In this document: one piece after another, positions 5,008-12,221 of the stretch
Layout of the letters: each line of letters opens with the position of its first letter
Numbering within the stretch: the stretch's first letter is position 1
Program-made: the position numbers and the translations under genes
Assembly: GCA_030646565.1 (NCBI GenBank)
Contig: JAUSLA010000042.1
Location: 1-20,312, forward strand
From: a bacterium
Lineage (GTDB): Bacteria > Patescibacteriota > Minisyncoccia > Minisyncoccales > RBG-13-42-11
Direction: 5' to 3'
DNA length: 20,312 nucleotides
Notes under the pieces: model-generated
What the model saw: the letters and a program-made list of their open reading frames with translations, nothing else
Told to the model about the DNA's origin: nothing
The model's database searches: none

Positions 5008-8000
5008 ATGAAACAGGATTCTCCAAAACAAAATATGGAAATCGGTAAAGTCCAGCCGAGAGAAATCACCGAAGAAATGAAGGAGTCATATATTGATTAC
5101 GCAATGTCGGTGATTGTTTCCAGGGCCCTGCCCGACGTAAGGGACGGGTTAAAGCCGGTTCACCGCCGGATTATTTACACAATGGGCGAGATGGGATTAA
5201 GCCATTCTGCTAAATTTAGAAAATCGGCAACGGTCGTTGGGGAGACTATGGGGAAACTGCATCCTCACGGCGATATGGCAATCTACGACTCCTTAGCAAG
5301 GATGGCGCAAGATTTTTCTTTGCGTTATCCATTGATTGATGGTCAAGGAAACTGGGGGTGTTTTACCAAAGATACAAAAGTTCAGCTTTGCGACGGGAGA
5401 AATTTGAGTTTCGAAGAATTAATAAAAGAACAGCAAGAAGGTAAAAAACATTGGACATTTTCTTTTAATCATCAAGCTCAAAAAACAGAAATCGCTACAA
5501 TTAAAAATCCACGATTAACAAGAAAAAATGAAAGAATAATAGAGATAACATTAGATAATAATGAAAAAATAAGGTGTACTTTGAATCATCGTTTTATGAT
5601 GAGAGATGGAAGTTATAAGCAGGCTCAAGATTTAAGGTGTAAAGATTCTTTGATGCCGTTGCTAGAGATTTTTCCAAACAAAAAACCCGCCTTTCAAGCG
5701 GATTCTTTGGAAACCGCGGATAGTACTGTTATTCTCAAGTTGTCACCTAATTCAATTATAACAAGCCAAGAGAGCTTGTCAAGAGCTATTGGGAAAGTAA
5801 TCCTAAATAAAAAAAAGCCGTGGACGGCACGGGAATTGCACCCGTTGGTTTCTTGGCGACAACCCGAGAACCAGGACTGCCCGCCGCCCACGGCAAATTT
5901 ATTATATCAAAATAACTATAATCACAAAGTGGTTGGAAAGAAAGTTCTTAAGAAGAGAGAAGATGTTTATGATCTGACCGTTGATCCTTGGCACAATTTT
6001 TCTTTGGCCGCTGGAATTTTTGTTCACAACTCGATCGACGATCCTTCAGAATTTGCCGCTATGCGATATTGCATCGCTGGCGATTCTTTGGCGGTTACCA
6101 ATCGTTGCGTAGAAAAAATTAATACAATTTCGGACAAGGAGGACATATCCTTAGAAGTATTATCTTTTGGCAAAAAAATAAATCCAGTCTCAAAATGGTT
6201 TGATTCGGGGATACATCCTGTTTTAGAGATTAAAACTTTTAGAAATTATAGTTTAAGGGGCACATACAACCATCCTATTTTAACTTTGACAAAAGACTCG
6301 CAAGGGAAGCCCATTTTTAAATGGAAACTTTTGGAGAAAATTAAAAAAGGAGAGTACGCCGTTATCGATAGAAGTGAGGCACTATGGCCAAACAAAGAGC
6401 CCGACTTGAAGAAATGTCATCCAATAAGTGACAAAAAAAACAAGAACTCGCACCCTAAAATATATAAATTGCCTTCTCAGATGACGCCAGATTTAGCATT
6501 CCTTTTAGGAGTTATTTTAGCTGAGGGGTATGTTTCTCGGGGCAAACAGCAAGGAAATTACAAAATAGGTTTTTGCAACACGAGTAAGGAATTTAATGAT
6601 GAATTCAGGGGAAAATTTAAGAAATTATTTCCCGAATGCCCGCTTTATGAGTTGAAAAGAAAGCCAGTTGGTTATGGTAAAAAAGAATTTTTATCTTTTG
6701 AAATTTGTTCTAAATATCTGGTAGAATTTTTTGAAAATTTAGGATTGAAGGGAGTTGCTTCGCAGGAAAAAAGAGTGCCTGAACAGATATTCCATTCCAC
6801 TAAAAAGTCGGTCGGGGAATTTTTAAAAGGGTATTTTGAAGGCGACGGCGGGGTATTTAGAAACGTCAATTCTTATTGGATTGAGGGGTCATCTTCAAGC
6901 GAGGGATTGATAAAAGAAATTCAGACTATTTTATTAAGATTTGGGATAGTTTCTTCCATAAGCCGCAATCTGAGAAGGGGTGAATTTAAGTTGCTTATTC
7001 GAGGATTTAATAATTTGAATATCTTCAGGGAAAAAATTGGGTTTTTGACTAAAATAAAAAAGGAAAAACTTGTTGAATTTTCCCGGGTTAATTCTGACGG
7101 TAAAGTAATGGCAAAAACCGATTTTATTCCTTTCCTTTCTCAATATTTAAGAAAAAAATATGCGGCTGACGAGAATATAAATTGGAGCAAGAAACATTGG
7201 ATTTTAATGCATAATTTAGATAGGTATCCCAAGCTTCAAAAATATTACAAAAAGTTAGAAAAGATATTAGACAAAACAGATTTAGATCTTATTAGATCGT
7301 TTCTCGATAATAATTATTTATTTGATCAAATTATTTCAATTCAGAAACGAGAATCAGAACGAGTATATTCCTTACGAGTGGATAGTTCTTGCCATTCTTT
7401 CGTGGCAAACGGATTCATAAATCACAATACCGAAGCGCGGTTATCAAAAATCGGCGAGAAAATGCTCGAAGATATTGAAAAGAATACGGTTGATTTGGTT
7501 GATAATTACGACGGCACCAGAAAGGAGCCCACAGTTCTGCCATCTCCGGTTCCGCAATTATTATTAAACGGCTCTCTGGGGATTGCCGTCGGTATGGCGA
7601 CAAACATTCCCACTCATAATCTTTCCGAGGTTTGCGACGCTTTAGTTTATTTAATTGACAATCCTAAAGCCGACACGGAAGATTGTTTTAAATTCATCCA
7701 GGGTCCCGATTTTCCCACAGGAGGCCACATTTTTGACCAAAAAGAAATAATTCAGGCCTACTCCCAAGGCAAAGGACCCATTGTTGTAAGAGGGAAAGCC
7801 GAAATAGAAGAACACGAAACAACGAGTCGCCAGCGGATTATTATTTCTGAAATTCCTTTTCAGGTTCAGAAATCAACTTTGATTGAACGGTTAGCGGCTT
7901 TGGTTTCGGAAAAAAAGATTGAAGGAATAAAAGACATCAGGGATGAATCCGACAAAGAAGGAATGAGAATTGTCATTGAGCTTTCCCGAGAGGCTTATCC

Positions 8001-9534
8001 CCAGAAGGTCCTGAATTTTTTGTATAAATTTACCGACCTGCAGAAGACCTTCCATATGAATTTATTGGCCTTGGTTGACGGCATACAGCCAAGAGTTCTT
8101 AATTTGGCGGAGATTTTAAATTATTTCCTTTCGCACAGAGAAGAAATAGTCACCCGGGGGACAAAATACGATTTGGAAAAAGCCAAAGAAAGAGCCCATA
8201 TTTTAGAGGGGCTCCACAAATGCCTTGGCAACATAGACGCTGTAATAAAAATAATCAAGAATTCCAACAACAGAGAAGACGCTGAAAAGAATTTAATGCA
8301 GAGATTCCGACTTACCAAAATTCAGGCAAACGCTATTTTGGAAACAAAATTGGCAGCTTTGGCCAAATTGGAAATAAAAAAAATTGAAGACGAGCTAAAA
8401 CAAATCCAGGCAAAAATTAAGGAGCTTGTTGCAATTCTGGCGAGTCCCCAAAAAATAAAAGAAATAATCAAAAAAGAGCTGGTCTTTTTAAAAGAGAATT
8501 TCGGCGACGCAAGGAAAACAAAAGTGCATATTCAAAAATTGGGGGAAATCGCCGAAGAGGATTTGGTTCCGAAAGAAGAAACCATCATTACTTTGACCCA
8601 AGGCGGTTATATTAAAAGAATTAATCCCAAAACTTATAAAATCCAGAAAAGAGGGGGTAAGGGCATTATGGGTATGAAAACTTTGCAGGATGATATTGTT
8701 GAACATTTTCTTTCTGCCAACACCCACGACTTTTTATTATTTTTCACAGATTCGGGAAAGGCGTTTAGGACCCAGGTTTTTGAAATTCCAGAAGGAACCC
8801 GGGTGGCGAGAGGCCGGGGCCTTTTGAATTTTCTTGAAATTTCTCCCCAAGACAAAGTTTTGTCTTTGTTTCCTTTGAGCAAAGAAGATATTGACTTGGG
8901 GATAAAGTATTTAGTGATGGTAACTCAAGATGGTATAATTAAAAAAACTGCTTTAACGGAATTTGAAAACGTCAGAAGGTCGGGTTTGATAGCCATTACT
9001 TTAAAAAAAGGCGACTCATTGAAAGAGGCGTGCAAAAGCACCGGTCAGGATGAAATAATTATAGTCACCAAAAAAGGAATATCCATTCATTTTAAGGAAA
9101 AAGACATAAGAGAAATGGGGAGACAGGCCTCTGGGGTAAGAGGTATCAGGTTGAAAAGCGGAGACAGGGTGATTAAAGCCGGGATTATAAAGTCCAAAGG
9201 AGGAGGTCTAAAAGATAAAATTCAAAAAGGAAATGAATATCTGTTAGTAGTGACGGAAAATGGATACGGCAAGAGAACGGATTTGAAAGAATACAGAATG
9301 CAGGGGAGAGGAGGGGCTGGAATTAAAACAGCCAACATTACGCCAAAAACAGGGGACTTGATTGCTTCTTTTGTCTTGAGCGGAGATGAAGAGGATTTAA
9401 TTGTTATTTCCCAAAAGGGACAGGTAATCAGGACCCAGATTTCCCAGATTGCAAAACTTTCCCGTTCAACGCAGGGGGTAAGAATAATGCGGTTAGACCC
9501 CGGAGACAAAGTTGCTTCGGCAACGTGCATATAA
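5008..9534 (+). CDS. gyrA: DNA gyrase subunit A precursor with two inteins
   Basis: The 1508-residue precursor is 831 residues after removal of both inteins, normal for GyrA. The N-terminal breakage-reunion domain shows DYAMSVIVSRALPDVRDGLKPVHRR and HPHGD. The catalytic tyrosine is Y354 of the precursor (AAMRY followed, after the intein, by TEARL). The GyrA box that separates gyrase from topoisomerase IV is QKRGGKG (1213-1219), within a six-blade C-terminal DNA-wrapping region containing repeated GxxxRT/KRT-type motifs. Gyrase introduces negative supercoils using ATP with GyrB, which is not in this window. The residue equivalent to E. coli Ser83 is methionine (M90). The start at 5008 has no clear SD site; an ATG at 5035 is possible. 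It is probably co-transcribed with the two upstream genes. An 8-bp array follows the stop codon directly. Confidence 0.96.
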   Translation: MKQDSPKQNMEIGKVQPREITEEMKESYIDYAMSVIVSRALPDVRDGLKPVHRRIIYTMGEMGLSHSAKFRKSATVVGETMGKLHPHGDMAIYDSLARMAQDFSLRYPLIDGQGNWGCFTKDTKVQLCDGRNLSFEELIKEQQEGKKHWTFSFNHQAQKTEIATIKNPRLTRKNERIIEITLDNNEKIRCTLNHRFMMRDGSYKQAQDLRCKDSLMPLLEIFPNKKPAFQADSLETADSTVILKLSPNSIITSQESLSRAIGKVILNKKKPWTARELHPLVSWRQPENQDCPPPTANLLYQNNYNHKVVGKKVLKKREDVYDLTVDPWHNFSLAAGIFVHNSIDDPSEFAAMRYCIAGDSLAVTNRCVEKINTISDKEDISLEVLSFGKKINPVSKWFDSGIHPVLEIKTFRNYSLRGTYNHPILTLTKDSQGKPIFKWKLLEKIKKGEYAVIDRSEALWPNKEPDLKKCHPISDKKNKNSHPKIYKLPSQMTPDLAFLLGVILAEGYVSRGKQQGNYKIGFCNTSKEFNDEFRGKFKKLFPECPLYELKRKPVGYGKKEFLSFEICSKYLVEFFENLGLKGVASQEKRVPEQIFHSTKKSVGEFLKGYFEGDGGVFRNVNSYWIEGSSSSEGLIKEIQTILLRFGIVSSISRNLRRGEFKLLIRGFNNLNIFREKIGFLTKIKKEKLVEFSRVNSDGKVMAKTDFIPFLSQYLRKKYAADENINWSKKHWILMHNLDRYPKLQKYYKKLEKILDKTDLDLIRSFLDNNYLFDQIISIQKRESERVYSLRVDSSCHSFVANGFINHNTEARLSKIGEKMLEDIEKNTVDLVDNYDGTRKEPTVLPSPVPQLLLNGSLGIAVGMATNIPTHNLSEVCDALVYLIDNPKADTEDCFKFIQGPDFPTGGHIFDQKEIIQAYSQGKGPIVVRGKAEIEEHETTSRQRIIISEIPFQVQKSTLIERLAALVSEKKIEGIKDIRDESDKEGMRIVIELSREAYPQKVLNFLYKFTDLQKTFHMNLLALVDGIQPRVLNLAEILNYFLSHREEIVTRGTKYDLEKAKERAHILEGLHKCLGNIDAVIKIIKNSNNREDAEKNLMQRFRLTKIQANAILETKLAALAKLEIKKIEDELKQIQAKIKELVAILASPQKIKEIIKKELVFLKENFGDARKTKVHIQKLGEIAEEDLVPKEETIITLTQGGYIKRINPKTYKIQKRGGKGIMGMKTLQDDIVEHFLSANTHDFLLFFTDSGKAFRTQVFEIPEGTRVARGRGLLNFLEISPQDKVLSLFPLSKEDIDLGIKYLVMVTQDGIIKKTALTEFENVRRSGLIAITLKKGDSLKEACKSTGQDEIIIVTKKGISIHFKEKDIREMGRQASGVRGIRLKSGDRVIKAGIIKSKGGGLKDKIQKGNEYLLVVTENGYGKRTDLKEYRMQGRGGAGIKTANITPKTGDLIASFVLSGDEEDLIVISQKGQVIRTQISQIAKLSRSTQGVRIMRLDPGDKVASATCI
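5359..6030 (+). other. GyrA intein 1 (224 aa, no homing endonuclease)
   Basis: Residues 118-341 of the precursor, inserted between GNWG and SIDDPSEF. Splicing motifs are complete: Cys118 at the start (block A), TLNH in block B (CTLNHRF), a block F region with DVYDLTVDPWHNF, and the C-terminal FVHN ending in His340-Asn341. The +1 extein residue is Ser342. No LAGLIDADG or HNH endonuclease is visible; the middle is occupied by a run of hairpin-forming sequence (5686-5894). It should self-splice but probably cannot home by itself. Confidence 0.93.
5686..5894. repeat. Cluster of hairpin-forming sequence in the middle of intein 1
   Basis: In order: CCGC (5687)/GCGG (5698); GCGG/CCGC (5714); ACAAGC (5761-5766)/GCTTGT (5774-5779); then a GC-rich block with outer arms GCCGTGGACGGC (5817-5828) and GCCGCCCACGGC (5883-5894), 11 of 12 paired. 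The block encloses hairpins ACGGG/CCCGT (5829-5845) and GGTT...AACC (5847-5872). On the minus strand the outer stem is followed by a T run, like a terminator. The block is far more GC-rich than the surrounding intein. Confidence 0.55.
6070..7428 (+). mobile_element. GyrA intein 2 (453 aa) with LAGLIDADG homing endonuclease
   Basis: Residues 355-807, inserted directly after the catalytic tyrosine (AAMRY|TEARL), a site also used by mycobacterial GyrA inteins. Block A starts CIAGDSLAV, block B holds TYNH (419-422), block F/G ends with FVANGFINHN, His806-Asn807, and the +1 residue is Thr808. Two dodecapeptide motifs of the LAGLIDADG endonuclease are present: FLLGVILAEGY (498-508, acidic E506) and FLKGYFEGDGG (605-615, acidic D613). 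Both catalytic acids are kept, so the endonuclease may be active. It would cut an empty gyrA allele and drive copying of the intein. Confidence 0.95.
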
Positions 9535-9612
9535 ACATTTTAACATTTTAACATTTTAACATATGAGTACTTAAGCATTGTTTATATGTTTATATGTTTA
9601 AATGTTTAAATG
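9534..9612 (+). repeat. 8-bp-period array that switches to its inverted form (array 2)
   Basis: AACAT with TTT spacers at 9534, 9542, 9550 and 9558, a short centre containing AGTACT and CTTAAG palindromes, then ATG-T-type units at 9586, 9594, 9602 and 9610. The halves are reverse complements and can form a hairpin of roughly 30 bp. It begins in the gyrA stop codon and ends 4 bp before the methyltransferase start. It has the same design as array 1 (3974-4073). Confidence 0.85.
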
Positions 9613-9616
9613 AGTT

Positions 9617-10132
9617 ATGGAAGGTTTTCTCAATCCTGAAAAAGTTCTTAATCAGTTGGGGCTGGAAAAAGATATGACAGCCGCTGATTTTGGTTCGGGT
9701 TCTGGCGGCTGGGTTATTCCTCTGGCAAAAATATTGGAGGAAGGGAAGGTTTTTGCCATAGATGTTTTGGAGGAGCCGCTTTCTTCTTTGCAAGCGAAAA
9801 TGAGGCTAGAAAAAATAAGCAACGTTGAAATAATTTTGGCTGATGTGGAAACCGGAGTGGATATTTTTGACGGAACTTGCGGCTTGGTTTTAATGACTAA
9901 TCTTTTATTCCAAATAGAAGATAAAAAAAGAGCGCTTGAAGAAGGGAAAAGAATTTTAAAGCCCGGAGGAAAAATTTTGGTTGTTGACTGGAAAAAAGAT
10001 GTTTCTTTGGGGCCAAAAGAAGGCAGGGTTCAGCCGGAAGAAGTAAAAGAAATGGCTAAAGACCTTCAACTGAAAATTGAAAAGGAGTTTGAAGCCAGCC
10101 CTTATCATTGGGCTTTAATTTTGGTAAAATAA
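9617..10132 (+). CDS. Class I SAM-dependent methyltransferase
   Basis: 171 aa with the Rossmann-fold methyltransferase order. Motif I is ADFGSGSGGW (23-32), the motif II acidic end of strand 2 is FAIDV (D49), motif III is ILADVE (about 73-78), followed by GLVLMTNLLFQ and the post-motif LKPGGKILVVDW. The N-terminus MEGFLNPEKVLNQLGL is typical of the small UbiE/Methyltransf_11/25-like proteins of CPR genomes and supports the start at 9617. The substrate is unknown. No SD site; array 2 ends just before the start. The stop codon lies 14 bases before the next gene, so the two are probably co-transcribed. Confidence 0.85.
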   Translation: MEGFLNPEKVLNQLGLEKDMTAADFGSGSGGWVIPLAKILEEGKVFAIDVLEEPLSSLQAKMRLEKISNVEIILADVETGVDIFDGTCGLVLMTNLLFQIEDKKRALEEGKRILKPGGKILVVDWKKDVSLGPKEGRVQPEEVKEMAKDLQLKIEKEFEASPYHWALILVK

Positions 10133-10146
10133 AAGTAATTTATTCT

Positions 10147-10557
10147 ATGGCAAAATTTTCCTTATTTATTCCAATATTTTTTTTAGCCGGCGCGATGCTT
10201 TTGTCTGGAGGATCAGCCATCGGAGCCATTGATATTGATCCCCCCCCCTTTATTACTTCATGCGCAGACAAAGACTCTGTTTGCCCCCCCGGAGCAATTT
10301 GTATTCAGAATCCGTTGTGCGCTCAAAGTTTTGAAGATATCATTGAGTCGGTCATCAATTTTATTTTTTACATTGCTTTAGCAATAACGCCATTAATGAT
10401 TCTTGTCGGCGCTTTCTACTACCTCACTTCTGCCGGGGATCCGAAGAAAATTAAAACCGCCCAGGACATATTTTTATACACGGCGATTGGGTTTGCGATT
10501 ATCTTGCTTTCAAAAGGGCTTGTTGCTATAATAAAACAGGTTTTGAGCTTAACGTGA
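10147..10557 (+). CDS. Type IV secretion pilin-like membrane protein 1 (TrbC/VirB2-type)
   Basis: 136 aa. An N-terminal hydrophobic signal (residues 5-27) is followed by a short Cys-rich segment (C39, C46, C52, C58) and two membrane helices (about 68-93 and 107-130). The loop between them reads TSAGDPKKIKTAQD, the hallmark of the 'T4SS pilin' family common in CPR bacteria: helix, GAFxYLTSAG, basic loop, helix. Related to VirB2/TrbC pilins by topology; whether it forms a pilus, a DNA-uptake device or another surface structure is not known. I chose the ATG at 10147 because it begins the signal peptide; an upstream ATG at 10108 overlaps the methyltransferase and adds 13 unlikely residues. Confidence 0.8.
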   Translation: MAKFSLFIPIFFLAGAMLLSGGSAIGAIDIDPPPFITSCADKDSVCPPGAICIQNPLCAQSFEDIIESVINFIFYIALAITPLMILVGAFYYLTSAGDPKKIKTAQDIFLYTAIGFAIILLSKGLVAIIKQVLSLT

Positions 10558-10628
10558 ATATAATAGTTAAAAAAATGCCTCACAGCTTTTTGAAAGTATA
10601 AAAAGTGGTGGGGAGAAAGGTCGGAAAA

Positions 10629-10735
10629 CGAGTCCCGCGAAGCGGGACGAAGTTAAAGATGAGGACGCAGTCCTCATCGACCAAGTCCTGCGAAGCAGAA
10701 CGAAGGTGAAGATGAGGATGTAGTCCTCATCGTCT
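10629..10735 (+). repeat. Family-1 double-hairpin repeats, copies F and G in tandem
   Basis: Copy F (10629-10682) is close to the consensus: GTCCCGC/GCGGGAC (10632-10648) and GATGAGGAC/GTCCTCATC (10658-10678). Copy G follows without a gap (10683-10735) with a decayed stem 1 (GTCCTGC/GCAGAAC) and stem 2 at 10711-10731. Together they fill most of the 190-bp space between the two pilin-like genes. Confidence 0.85.
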
Positions 10736-10749
10736 AATAACATTAATTT

Positions 10750-11163
10750 ATGATAAAAAAACTTTTGCCAGCGCTGGTTATAATCAGCTTTTTATCTGTT
10801 TTAGTTGTGCCGGCGTTGGCTTTAGCCGCTGACGCAATTCCAACCGGCTGCACTATGAAAAAAGATGTGGGCATGGGGACTGATTGCCCGGGCGTGGGCG
10901 GCGTCTGCCCTTATACTACAGGTGCGTGCGGTATTTGCTGCGTTCTCAACACGATTTACAATATCATGGATTGGATATTTGTGCTTCTTATAGCTATTGC
11001 CGGGATATTTGTGCTTATGGGCGCTTTCCAATTCTTGACTTCGGCTGGCAGTCCTGAAAAGACAAAGACAGGAAGAGATTATATATTGTATGCGGCGATT
11101 GGATTGGCGGCGGCATTTTTATCCAAAGCTATTCCGCCTATTGTGAAATATATAATCAGCTAG
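10750..11163 (+). CDS. Type IV secretion pilin-like membrane protein 2 (TrbC/VirB2-type)
   Basis: 137 aa and a paralogue in design of the preceding gene. It has a signal peptide (residues 5-27, likely cut after ALALA) and a Cys-rich extracellular segment (C34, C46, C53, C60, C63, C64) with a CGICC motif. Two membrane helices follow (about 73-97 and 111-135), with the loop TSAGSPEKTKTGRD between them. The cysteines suggest disulfides outside the membrane. Sequence identity to pilin 1 is low except around GAFxxLTSAG, so this is an old duplication or two distinct subunits. No SD site is visible. The stop codon TAG is followed at once by a family-1 repeat. Confidence 0.8.
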   Translation: MIKKLLPALVIISFLSVLVVPALALAADAIPTGCTMKKDVGMGTDCPGVGGVCPYTTGACGICCVLNTIYNIMDWIFVLLIAIAGIFVLMGAFQFLTSAGSPEKTKTGRDYILYAAIGLAAAFLSKAIPPIVKYIIS

Positions 11164-11217
11164 CGAGTCCCGCTGAAAGCGGGACGAAGCTGGAGATGAA
11201 ATTTATTTCATCGACTA
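11164..11217 (+). repeat. Family-1 double-hairpin repeat, copy H
   Basis: It starts at the base after the pilin 2 stop codon. Stem 1 GTCCCGC (11167-11173)/GCGGGAC (11179-11185); stem 2 GATGAAAT (11195-11202)/ATTTCATC (11205-11212). Confidence 0.8.
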
Positions 11218-11218
11218 G

Positions 11219-11327
11219 CGAGTCCCATTTTGCGAAGAACTTTCGTTCTTCTTCACCCTTCGTCCCGTTTCACGGAACTCGGGTACGGAACGAAGGCTAA
11301 AGACGAGGACGTAGTCCTCGTAGCCTA
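11219..11327 (+). repeat. Family-1 repeats, copy I: unit split by an inverted unit
   Basis: The outer unit begins CGAGTCCCATTTT and resumes at about 11285 with GGAACGAAGGCTAAA and stem 2 (GAGGAC/GTCCTC, 11305-11319). Inside lies a complete unit in reverse orientation, with GAAGAAC (11234-11240)/GTTCTTC (11245-11251) then CACCCTTCGTCCCG and ACTCGGG. Confidence 0.8.
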
Positions 11328-11360
11328 CTGCTTGAAAAAATTCTTCTTGAATTATAAAAG

Positions 11361-11397
11361 CAGCCCCATCTATTTTTATAATGGGGTTGTTTTTTTT
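11361..11397 (+). terminator. Strong Rho-independent terminator after the pilin genes
   Basis: CAGCCCCAT (11361-11369) pairs with ATGGGGTTG (11381-11389), one wobble, followed by eight Ts. It closes the plus-strand group before tRNA-Leu. Confidence 0.88.
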
Positions 11398-11414
11398 GGA
11401 GAAAAAGATAAAAT
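11387..11414 (+). promoter_or_regulatory. Putative promoter of tRNA-Leu
   Basis: TTGTTT (11387-11392), a 16-bp spacer, TAAAAT (11409-11414). The -10 box ends 13 bases before the tRNA. The -35 box overlaps the terminator T run. Confidence 0.45.
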
Positions 11415-11427
11415 GCTAAAAAGGCAG

Positions 11428-11509
11428 GCGGACGTGGTGAAACCGGTAAACACGTAGGATTTAGGATCCTATGCCGAAAGGTTTGTGGGTTCGACTCCCA
11501 CCGTCCGCA
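11428..11509 (+). tRNA. tRNA-Leu (UAG)
   Basis: 82 nt. Acceptor stem GCGGACG/CGTCCGC with discriminator A; anticodon stem TAGGA/TCCTA with loop TTTAGGA, anticodon UAG (reads CUN codons). It has the long variable arm expected of tRNA-Leu and GGTTCGACTCC in the T arm. No CCA is encoded. Confidence 0.95.
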
Positions 11510-11517
11510 CCTTTTAG

Positions 11518-12198
11518 TTAAGACTTAACTTTGATCACTTGTTTTTTTTCTCTTAAAATTTTAGGCAATCTGATTGTTAAAACGCCTTCTTTCATTACGG
11601 CCTCGGCAAAGCCCGGATCAACTTCAACGGGCAGAATTATTTCTCTTTTAAAATGTCCCCAGAAACATTCTTGGGTAAAATAATCGCCCTTTTCATCAAT
11701 CGGGTTTTTTCTAAATCCTTTGATAGTAACCGTGTCTTTTTCCATTGCGATATCTATGTTTTCAGGATTGATTCCCGCGACTGCCGACTGAATAACTAAA
11801 TCCTGCTCTGTTTGATAAACATCAATTGCCAGTTCGCCTTCCTGTTCAAACCAATTTTCTTTACCCGCCGTAGTTTTAACGAAGGCGGGCTTCTTTTCCA
11901 AACTATCCGCGATATCAAGAGGAGCTGGTTCAAGGAGGGGTTCTTTGGCAATAACCGGGGGCGGATTTTCGGAAGGCTCGCTTTTTATTTCAATGGATAT
12001 AGTTTTTATATCTAATTTCTTTTCTTTTCCTTGGCTCGCTGAAGCTTTGGCGGAAGCGGCTTTTTCCTCTTTGGCTTTATTTTTAACAGCTGGTTTTTTT
12101 GCCGAAGATTTTTTAATATCCTCTTTCGTTTCTTCCATTTCTTCCAGCGGTTCTTTTATGCTCATGCCCTTTTTTAATTTTTCGAAAAAAGAAGTCAT
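11518..12198 (-). CDS. Hsp20/alpha-crystallin family small heat-shock protein with long N-terminal extension
   Basis: 226 aa. The C-terminal half (about 118-226) is an alpha-crystallin domain: GELAIDVYQTEQDLVIQ, AGINPENIDIAMEKDTVTIKG, FKREIILPVEVD and the conserved end GVLTIRLPK. These small chaperones hold unfolding proteins in a refoldable state. Residues 1-117 are low-complexity, rich in Lys, Glu, Ala and Pro, and probably disordered. Two stretches there look like repeat-derived insertions: KASASQGKEK (51-60) and PAFVKTTAG (104-112). The latter is encoded by a hairpin with CCCGCC/GGCGGG arms (11864-11889). The gene converges on tRNA-Leu with 8 bases between them. No clear SD site. Confidence 0.85.
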   Translation of the reverse strand: MTSFFEKLKKGMSIKEPLEEMEETKEDIKKSSAKKPAVKNKAKEEKAASAKASASQGKEKKLDIKTISIEIKSEPSENPPPVIAKEPLLEPAPLDIADSLEKKPAFVKTTAGKENWFEQEGELAIDVYQTEQDLVIQSAVAGINPENIDIAMEKDTVTIKGFRKNPIDEKGDYFTQECFWGHFKREIILPVEVDPGFAEAVMKEGVLTIRLPKILREKKQVIKVKS

Positions 12199-12221
12199 AG
12201 TGGTAATACAAAGTTAATTGC

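Noticed and set aside
5694..5891. Minus-strand open frame inside intein 1
   Set aside because: It coincides with the hairpin cluster and has no initiation signal or family pattern.
5008..9534. ParC instead of GyrA
   Set aside because: A complete GyrA box (QKRGGKG) is present in the C-terminal domain.
10108..10146. Upstream start for pilin-like protein 1
   Set aside because: It overlaps the methyltransferase gene and would put 13 polar residues before the signal peptide.
11230..11457. 75-codon plus-strand open frame
   Set aside because: It reads through repeats, a terminator and half of tRNA-Leu.
11516..11530. AGTTAAG-a-CTTAACT as a terminator shared by tRNA-Leu and Hsp20
   Set aside because: A one-base loop cannot form a normal hairpin, and it overlaps the Hsp20 stop; left out as unsupported.
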